A stretch of DNA of 64,000 nt, from positions 92,688,001 to 92,752,000 of the forward strand of contig JASDFA010000019.1 of assembly GCA_035772735.1 (NCBI GenBank). The letters run 5' to 3'. The stretch is from Datura wrightii. Its lineage: Eukaryota > Streptophyta > Magnoliopsida > Solanales > Solanaceae. This document shows positions 57,841-64,000 of the stretch, piece by piece (positions within the stretch are counted from its first letter, which is position 1; every line of letters starts with the position of its first letter). A program made the position numbers and the translations under genes. The notes under the pieces are model-generated. The model saw only the letters and a program-made list of their open reading frames with translations, did not search any database and was not told the DNA's origin.

Positions 57841-58392
57841 CATGAGAGTGCCTTGTGATGAGCCGCCATTTGACGACTCATTAGATGCTTTTAACTATGA
57901 ATTAATGCAATTTCTTGAACAACTTTTGGTTATTTTGATGGTTTTGTGTGTATTATATAGGAACATATACCAAAGCAAATAAATGGTGTGAAATAGGTTG
58001 AAACAACAATGTGATGACCTATCTGACGGGCCGTCACCAGTGCAGCAGACTGTCGCCCCCACCGTCGGGCCTAAATAGAAACAGAATAAAAATGAGTGGA
58101 AGTGATTATCCAGCCGACATACCGTCACCTCTCTGATGGATCGTCACATTCACCGTCACAAAGATGAAGAATTAAGGGCTCACTAAATAAGGAGCAACCG
58201 ACCAGGTGATAGATTGTCACCTTTGCGACGGACCATCAAGCGTACCATCAACAAGATGCAGATTTGCTGATACACTGGATAAGGATTAACGGCCCAAGTC
58301 ATGGACCTTCACTTGGCCGATGAGACATAAACTTAGACGTCACTTGAGAAGAGGGACTCTGATTTTTAGTACAATTTTGAATTATTTTAGAC

Positions 58393-58400
58393 TATAAATA
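58393..58400 (+). promoter_or_regulatory. Candidate TATA box
   Basis: TATAAATA, followed by 'gcagctgcaagg' and a leader rich in 'gagaga'. Placed after the palindromic motif field as in other LTR promoters. Confidence 0.55.
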
Positions 58401-58984
58401 GCAGCTGCAAGGTTTATTTTTCGTATCATATTTTTTGGGAGAGAAAGGAACGATTTGACACGTTACTTTGAGAGAGAAAAAGATCAACTCTGTACATTAC
58501 TTTTAAAAGAATCTTTAAGAAATATTGTTGAGTTTTTGAATCATAATCAAGATTTCATTTCTTCTTTGTAAGTTAAACCTTCTTTGATGAATGTGATTGT
58601 TGTTATGAACAAAATGACCATGTATGGCTAAGTTTCATTACTAGGATTGTGTGATTCATGGTAGAATGACATAATGATGGTGAATGATGCAGGGACAAAT
58701 TTAATGTAAATGTGTGTATTAGTGTCTTCGTTATGAATAATTTCTAATGGTTGCAAACATTAGGAAAAAACCCTAGATTTGGCATGCTTGAGTAAGGTGT
58801 ATAAATCTGGGTGAAAAAGGATCAGTATTAGGGATTCAAGGCATTAAACCTTGATTGATGATTAATTTTGTAATAAGATTAATCAACCTAGGTTAACTAT
58901 TGTAACTCATTTATTATCACTATTAGTTTGAGAAGATAAGTGTGATGCCTGTCTGAATAGGTTTGGGTAGGATAATCAAGGTAG

Positions 58985-59090
58985 CAACCTAAACCCATAG
59001 CATTTAATGAGCCCCCTATTGTCATTCACCAAATATTGTTAGGAAAACCATGATGATCATAATGCTAGTTTACTTTCTTCTTGAGCTCAA
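58985..59090. repeat. Left arm of a 105-bp imperfect inverted repeat
   Basis: 'agcatttaatgagccccctattgtcattcacc...' on the plus strand; the reverse complement lies at 60033-60146. Only a handful of mismatches. The spacer is about 940 bp. Confidence 0.85.
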
Positions 59091-59800
59091 TAAATAGTTA
59101 TGTTTTGATGAGGAAAAAGAGAATAAAGTTCCAAATAAAAAAAAGACAATGCAATAAATAAATACTGATGTTTTGATGAGGAAAAAGAATATCCAAATGA
59201 AAACCACACCCATGAGTTGTGAAGGAAAATGAAAAAAGGAGAATAAGGGAGATAAAATATAGAAGAGAAAGAGAAATAGCATAGCACCAAAAAGGTCAAG
59301 TAACATTATCTATATGTACCATAACTGTACCCAAGCCTAATTTACAAGCCAAGAAAGTCTTGTAATGATCCTAATCAAGAGTCCGAAGAACCTTAAATAA
59401 TGATGATAAAGGCAAGCTTATGGTTTCGCATGTGCATTTTTATGAATTTTTTTTGTAAGGGAGAGTGTCTTGTTCTAGTCCCCAGGCAAATAACTTTGGA
59501 TGTGAGTTGGGACTTCTTTGTGGTGAAGGCACTAGAAAAGCATTAGTGATGGCTGGTTGTTAGGATAGTTGTTGTTGGTGTACGTAAGGTAATATGCTTA
59601 TATCATCATGTCATCTGTAGATCCTCATAAATCAATATGTTTAATGAATGCCATCAGTTCATGTCCTGTTTAGAAAAAAGGGAGTGTTAAATGTGAAAAA
59701 ATCTACTTTGAGTATGACAACTGCTGTAGTACCCTAATTTTATTTTGCTTTAGTGAGGTGTCTGGTGTGATACTTGAGGATAAGCAAATATTCTAAGTTG
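59091..59800 (+). repeat. Family X tail fragment, forward orientation (third copy)
   Basis: Reverse complement of parts of 4293-5649 and 18306-19467: 'aagcctaatttacaagcc...aatgatcctaat' (59335-59378) and 'ggcaagcttatgg' (59410-59422) align with 18425-18540. The purine-rich tract lies at 59100-59285 and contains a duplicated 'tgttttgatgaggaaaaagaga' (59101 and 59168). Non-coding. Confidence 0.55.
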
Positions 59801-60146
59801 ACGGTGTAAAATTTGATACACCCAAATAACACCTCTCTGATAAGAAGTATAATGCGGTCGTTATTAAATATAGAATCCAACAAAGTTGGGATTGAATCTC
59901 ACAAGGAATATGGTGAAACTAAGTCTTATATGGTTATTTTCTTTTAGTCAAATGTTTTTGTAATATTTAGGGGTCTGGAAATTATGTTTCAATCCACTAT
60001 TTGTCAAATACATTAAGTACCAACTATGATCGAATACTATTGAACTCAAGAAGAAAGTAAACTAGCGTTATGATCATCATGGTTTACCTAACAATATTTG
60101 GTGAATGACAATAGGGGACTCATTTAATGCTATGAGTGTAGGTAGA
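59801..60146 (+). repeat. Repeat fragment ending in the right arm of the inverted repeat
   Basis: It begins near 'gtgtaaaatttgatacacccaaataacacctct' and resembles in part the left ends of the X LTRs at 2908 and 22304 ('acacctct...agtataa...gtcgtt'). It ends at about 60146 where element B starts inside a gag zinc knuckle. Confidence 0.5.
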
Positions 60147-60240
60147 CCTGGGCACATACGTCGAGCATGTCCATATGCTAGACAGGGTGATGATAGGAGA
60201 CGAGCACAGACTACCAGGACAACAGCAGCTCCAGCCCGTT
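60147..60240 (+). pseudogene. Zinc knuckle end of gag (element B)
   Basis: 'GRPGHIRRACPYARQGDDRR' preserves the His and last Cys of the CCHC zinc knuckle; the first two Cys lie beyond the truncation. It is followed by a Thr/Ala-rich linker and a stop at 60241. Confidence 0.7.
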
Positions 60241-60945
60241 GAGCTTCATAGGGAGCATCTTCTAGTGGGGGTGGCGGTCAGCGCCAAAATTGGTTTTATG
60301 CCCTTGCCTCGCGCCAAGACCAGGAGACTTCGCCAGACGTGGTCACTAGTATGTTGCGTGTCTTTAATATTGATGTTTATGCCTTGCAAGACCCGGGAGC
60401 TACATTGTCTTTCATGACTCCTTACATTGCTACTAGTTTTGGAGTTAGTCCCGAGACCTTGTCAGAATCATTTTTAGTTTTACCCCAGTTGGTGATTCAG
60501 TAGTATCTAGGCGGGTATTTAGAGGTTTCCCCATTACTGTGTTGTATAAGGTTACTTCTGAAAATTTGGTAGAGTTAGCCATGACTGACTTTGATGTTAT
60601 TCTTGGTGCGGATCGGTTGTTTGCATGTTATTCTTCGATTAATTATAGGACCCGTACCGTGGAGTTTCGTCTTCTGGGTGATTCAGTTTTGGAGTGGAAG
60701 GGTAGTTCGGCGGTACCAACAGGTCGGTTTATTTCTTATCTTAAGGCTAGGAAGATGATCTCTAAGGGGTATGTGTACCACCTAGTTAGGGTTAACGATG
60801 TGGAGTCCGAGACCCTGACTATTCAATCAGTTCCAGTGGTGTGCGAATATCCAGAGGTGTTTCCCGCGGATTTGCCAGGTGTTCCACCTGAAAGGGAAAT
60901 TGATTCAGTATTGATCTATTGCCAAATACGCAGCCTATTTTTATC
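60241..60945 (+). pseudogene. Aspartic protease of element B
   Basis: 'VYALQDPGATLSFMTPYI' (60379-60432) holds the active-site Asp in an intact motif. Frames then change near 60480; from 60539 a 145-codon frame gives 'LVELAMTDFDVILGADRLFA', 'YRTRTVEFRLL', 'ISYLKARKMISKGYVYHLV' and 'CEYPEVFPADLPGVPPEREI'. A shift near 60910 separates it from the reverse transcriptase frame. Confidence 0.88.
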
Positions 60946-61712
60946 CCTCCTTACAAGATGGCTCCAGCTGAGCTAAAGGAATTAAAGGATCAGTTAAAGG
61001 ATTTGTTGGATAAGGGCTTCATTAGACCGAGCCAGTCTCCATGGGGTGCACCAATTCTATTTGTTCGGAAGAAGGACGGTTCCCTTCGCGTGTGTATTGA
61101 CTATAGGCAGTTGAACAAGGTTACCTTTAAGAACACACCCCTTACCCAGGATCAATGATTTGTTTGACGAGCTTTAGGGTGCCAAGTGCTTTTCCAAGAT
61201 CGATCTCAGGTTCGGGTATCACCAGCATAGAGTGCGGGATAATGACATCCCCAAGACCGCCTTCAGGACTTGGTATGGTCATTACGAATTCGTTGTTATT
61301 TCTTTTGGGCTAACCAATGCTCCTGCAGCTTTTATGGATCTAATGAACTGGGTGTTCAAGAAATATTTGGATATGTTCGTAATTGTGTTCATCGACGACA
61401 TTCTTATATACTCCCGGAGCAAGGAGGAGCATGACACTCATTTGAGGCTAGGTACTGCAAACCCTCAAGGATCGTCAGTTGTATGCAAAGTTTAGCAAGT
61501 GTGAATTTTGGCTAAACTCGGTAGCATTTCTGGGACACGTAGCATCAGGCGAAGGCATAAGGGTAGATTCCCAGAAGATCGAAGTAGTGAAGAATTGTCC
61601 TAGACCGGTGAGTCCTTCTGAAATTTGGAGTTTCTTGGGCTTAGCAGGCTACAACCGAAGATTTGTTGAGGGCTTTTCATCAATTGCGACCCTTTTGACC
61701 AGGTTGACTTAG
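60919..61712 (+). pseudogene. Reverse transcriptase of element B
   Basis: Frame 60919-61158 gives 'YKMAPAELKELKDQLKDLL', 'GAPILFVRKKDGSLRVCIDY' and 'RQLNKVTFKN'. A shift near 61140 and a TAG at 61175-61177 follow. Frame 61232-61495 gives 'YGHYEFVVISFGLTNAPAAF' and the catalytic 'FIDDILIY' with both Asp (61394-61399). After another shift near 61450 the frame 61479-61712 gives 'FSKCEFWLNSVAFLGHVAS' and 'FLGLAGYNRRFVEGF'. The active site is intact; the frame is broken three times. Confidence 0.92.
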
Positions 61713-62240
61713 AAAAAGGTGAAATTCCAATGGTCGGATGCTTGTGAGAAAAGCTTCCAAGAGTTGAAGACCTGACTCACTTCAGCACCTGCGTTGACCT
61801 TACCCGAGGGTACCGATGGCTTCGTTGTCTATTCTGATGCTTCGAGAGTCGGACTGGGATGTGTGTTGATGTAGTGTATGAAAGTAATAGCATATGCCTC
61901 GAGATAGCTGAAAGTTCATGAGAAGAATTATTCGGCCCATGATCTTGAGTTGGCCACGGTGGTGTTTGCATTGAAGATATGGCGGCATTACTTGTATGGG
62001 GTCCATATGGATGTATTTACAGATCCAAAGATCTTGCAATATGTGTTCACATAGAAGGATCTAAATCTTTGGCAGAGGAGGTGGTTGGAATTACTAAAGG
62101 ACTATGACATGAGTGTCCTTTACCACTCGGGAAAGGCTAACGTGGTTATGGATGCGCTTAGTAGACTCTCCGTTGAAAGTGTGTCCCGTGTAGATAGGGG
62201 AAAGAAGGAGTTTGTGAGGGATGTCCACCGACTCACAAGG
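61713..62240 (+). pseudogene. RNase H of element B
   Basis: One frame with several stops gives 'LPEGTDGFVVYSDASRVGLG' (first Asp), 'YSAHDLELATVVFALKIWRH' (Glu), 'DVFTDPKILQYVF' and 'KANVVMDALSRLS'. Stops at 61773 (TGA), 61871, 61904 and 62052 (TAG) fall at Arg or Gln positions. The one at 61871-61873 matches the stop of A at 52446-52448. Confidence 0.9.
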
Positions 62241-63285
62241 CTGGGAGTTAGGTTGATCGATTCGACTGATGGCGGTGTTGTTGTGCATAACGGGTCAAAA
62301 TCGTCCATTGTAGTTGATGTTAAATTTAGGAAAGATGAGGATCCACTATTGAGGAAGCTGAAGGAGGCGGTGCAGAGTCAGAAGGTGGAGGTTTTTTCTG
62401 AAGGGGGAGATGGTGTGCTACGATACCAGGGTTGACTATGTGTTCCAGACGTTGATAATTTGAAAGTTCGGATATTGCATGAGGCACATGGTACCAGATA
62501 TTCTATTCATCCAGGATCCACAAAAATGTATCGGCATTTGCAAGAAATCTATTGGTGGGATGGTATGAAGAAAGATATTACGGAGTACGTAGAAAAATAT
62601 CCAAACTGCCAGCAAGTGAAAGTCGAACATCAAAGGCCGGGAGGCGTACTTCAAGATATCAACATCCCAACTTGGAAGTGGGAAGAGATTAATATGGATT
62701 TTGTTACAGGCCTACCTCGTACTTGCTGGCAATACGACTCCATTTGGGTAGTGGTTGAGAAGTTAACTAAGGCTGCATACTTCCTACCGGTCAAGACCAC
62801 GGAATCAGAGGATGATTATGCTAAGTTGTATATTCGGGAGTTAGTTTGACTTCATGGAGTGCCCTTGTCTATTATCTCAGACGAGGTACTCAGTTTACCT
62901 CTCAATTCTGGCGTTCTTTTCAGAAAGGACTTGCCACGCAGGTTAAGCTCAGTACAACCTTCCATCCGCAAACAGACGGCCAAGAAGAACGAACCATTCA
63001 GACCCTTGAGGATATGTTGAGGGCATGTGTTATAGATTTTAAAGGTAGTTGGGATGATCTTTTCCCTCTGATCAAGTTTGCTTATGATAACAGTTACCAC
63101 TCCAGTACCTATTTGGAGCCGTTCAAGGCTCTTTGCGGGCAAAGGTATAGATTTCCCATCGGATGGTTCTAGGTTGGTGAGGAAGCTATGATAAGACCAG
63201 ATTTGGTTCACAAGGTGATGATGAAGGTTCAGTTGATAAGGGACCGATTGAAAATCGCTCAGTCATCAAAAATCGTATGCTGATG
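62241..63285 (+). pseudogene. Integrase of element B
   Basis: The zinc-binding part has 'LHEAHGTRYSIHPGSTKMY' and 'EKYPNCQQVKVEHQRPGG': the first Cys of the pair is Tyr, the second is kept. The core has 'INMDFVTGL' (first Asp), then 'SIISD' (62880-62882), where a one-base loss shifts the frame right after the second Asp. The next frame (62846-63172) has 'GTQFTSQFWRSFQKGLA' and 'DGQEERTIQTLEDML' (Glu). TGA at 62847-62849 is at the same codon as the stop of A at 53421. A further shift occurs near 63265. Confidence 0.92.
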
Positions 63286-63749
63286 TGAGGAGAAGAGATT
63301 TGGAGTTTGATGTGGACGCCTGGGTATTTCTAAAGATATCTCCCATGAAGGGAGTCATGCGGTTCGGGAAGAAAGGTAAACTCAGTCCCCGCTATGTTGG
63401 CCCCTACCGGGTTGTGAGAAGAGTTGGTAAGGTGGCGTATGAGTTGGACTTTCCCTCAGAACTATCTTTAGTTCATCCCATCTTTCATTTGTCACTTTTG
63501 AAGAAGTGTTTGGGTGATCCAGCCTTGGTAGTTCCGGTGGACAACATTGGAGTGAAGGACAACCTCAGTTATGAAGAAATTCCCGTTGGAATCTTGGATC
63601 GACAGGTTCGGAGGCTGAGAAATAAAGAAGTATCTTTAGTAAAGGTGTTATGGAGAAATCAGCATGTTGAGGGAGCTACGTGGGAAGCCGAAACAGATAT
63701 GATAGCTAAATACCCTCATTTGTTCCCTACCGGCTCAGTTTCAGTTTGA
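63285..63749 (+). pseudogene. Integrase tail and chromodomain of element B
   Basis: A 154-codon open frame, the best preserved in the window. 'LEFDVDAWVFLKISPMKGVM' and 'GKKGKLSPRYVGPYRVVRRV' form the GPY/F-type module. The chromodomain follows from about residue 95: 'LSYEEIPVGILDRQVRRL', 'NKEVSLVKVLWRNQHVEGAT' and 'TDMIAKYPHLFPTGSVSV'. It ends in a natural-looking stop (TGA at 63747-63749). The Met at 63285 is internal to the polyprotein. It resembles A closely and F distantly. Confidence 0.92.
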
Positions 63750-63982
63750 GGTATTAGTTTTGCCCTAAACCTTTTATCATCTTCTCCCGATTAGTTCATG
63801 TATACAAGTTTGTTTTATGATATGGTAAATGTATGTGATGTCTAAATTCAGTTTAACTATGTAGTTCCTTTTGGAGGTAGTCATTCCATTAGTTTTTGAC
63901 TTAAATGATTGGTAATAGTATATGGTGATAGCTTTCTTCGGAGTTTTCTGCATGTTTCTAACGTTCGAGGATGAATGTTACC
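63750..63982 (+). other. 3' untranslated segment of element B
   Basis: Non-coding lead-in to the polypurine tract. Its 'ttggaggtagtcattccattag' (63871-63892) and 'ttcgaggatgaatgtt' (63964-63979) are shared with A (54449-54470 and 54539-54554). Confidence 0.8.
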
Positions 63983-63994
63983 AAGGGGAGATAT
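63983..63994 (+). other. Polypurine tract of element B and start of its 3' LTR
   Basis: AAGGGGAGATAT followed by TGTTAT at 63995-64000, where the window ends. It corresponds to 54560-54577 of element A. Confidence 0.9.
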
Positions 63995-64000
63995 TGTTAT

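Larger units (their letters stand above)
57841..59090 (+). repeat. Forward LTR-like repeat with palindromic CCGTCA/TGACGG motifs
   Basis: The upstream part (57855-58330) has many 'gacgggccgtca', 'ccgtcac' and 'tgatggatcgtcac' motifs, followed by a TATA box (58393-58400) and an AT-rich transcribed-like part. Its right part (about 58985-59090) is repeated in inverted orientation at 60030-60146. The exact LTR ends are not fixed. Non-coding. Confidence 0.55.
60147..64000 (+). mobile_element. Tekay/Del-like element B, 3' part (runs off the window)
   Basis: It starts abruptly within the gag zinc knuckle, then protease, reverse transcriptase, RNase H, integrase, chromodomain, polypurine tract (63983-63994) and the first six bases of the 3' LTR (TGTTAT at 63995). 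It is a close relative of A: the frame, spacing and tract are shared. The 5' LTR, primer site and most of gag are missing. Coding quality is somewhat better than A, but it contains about nine stops and several shifts. Confidence 0.9.

Overview
The window looks like nuclear heterochromatin of a flowering plant, most likely a Solanaceae species (pepper, tomato or potato group). That family call rests on remembered resemblance of the repeats to Solanaceae retrotransposons; I could not run a search. I see no convincing host gene, rRNA, tRNA, CRISPR array or organellar insert. Almost all of the 64 kb can be read as nested, truncated and decayed LTR retrotransposons of the Ty3/gypsy superfamily. Three groups appear: chromodomain-bearing Tekay/Del-like elements primed by initiator tRNA-Met, Athila-like elements (one primed by tRNA-Asp and carrying an env-like ORF), and several LTR families with no coding remnant.

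Layout. 1-2023: end of a Tekay-like LTR. 2024-2907: two reverse-oriented LTR fragments, one with a 114-bp tandem duplication. 2908-5649: 3' LTR and 3' tail of an Athila-like family here called X (minus strand). 5650-7394: truncated Tekay LTR. 7395-18305: Tekay element E, whose 5' LTR holds an Athila solo LTR with a perfect duplication (GCCAC) and whose interior holds a reverse Tekay solo LTR with a perfect duplication (CATGT). 18306-23878: second X copy with pol on the minus strand. 23879-25839: Tekay LTR fragment. 25840-38584: minus-strand chromovirus remains (element F, LTRs F and G) flanked by two copies of a 2.3-2.5 kb unit. 38585-39167: env-like fragment (minus). 39168-46640: Athila-like element D with 5' LTR, tRNA-Asp primer site, gag and protease, no pol, and an env-like ORF. 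46640-47182 and 56911-57360: one minus-strand element split by element A. 47183-56910: element A, a full-length Tekay element with both LTRs, primer site, gag-pol with chromodomain, polypurine tract and a 4/5 target duplication. 57361-60146: a forward LTR with a TATA box, then X-like tail sequence between inverted copies of another repeat. 60147-64000: element B, a second Tekay gag-pol 3' part running into its 3' LTR at the window edge.

No element seems able to move by itself. A has lost an integrase active-site Asp, X has lost a reverse transcriptase active-site Asp, B has a frameshift at its integrase active site, and D and E lack most of pol. Many stop codons sit where CAG or CGA would be expected, as cytosine-methylation decay would give, and two of them are shared by A and B. 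The observations most worth a second look are the possible internal promoter and intron ahead of the env-like ORF of D, the palindrome-rich LTR upstream regions shared by unrelated families, the copy-number change in an upstream repeat array between two Athila LTRs, and the duplicated unit around the chromovirus block.
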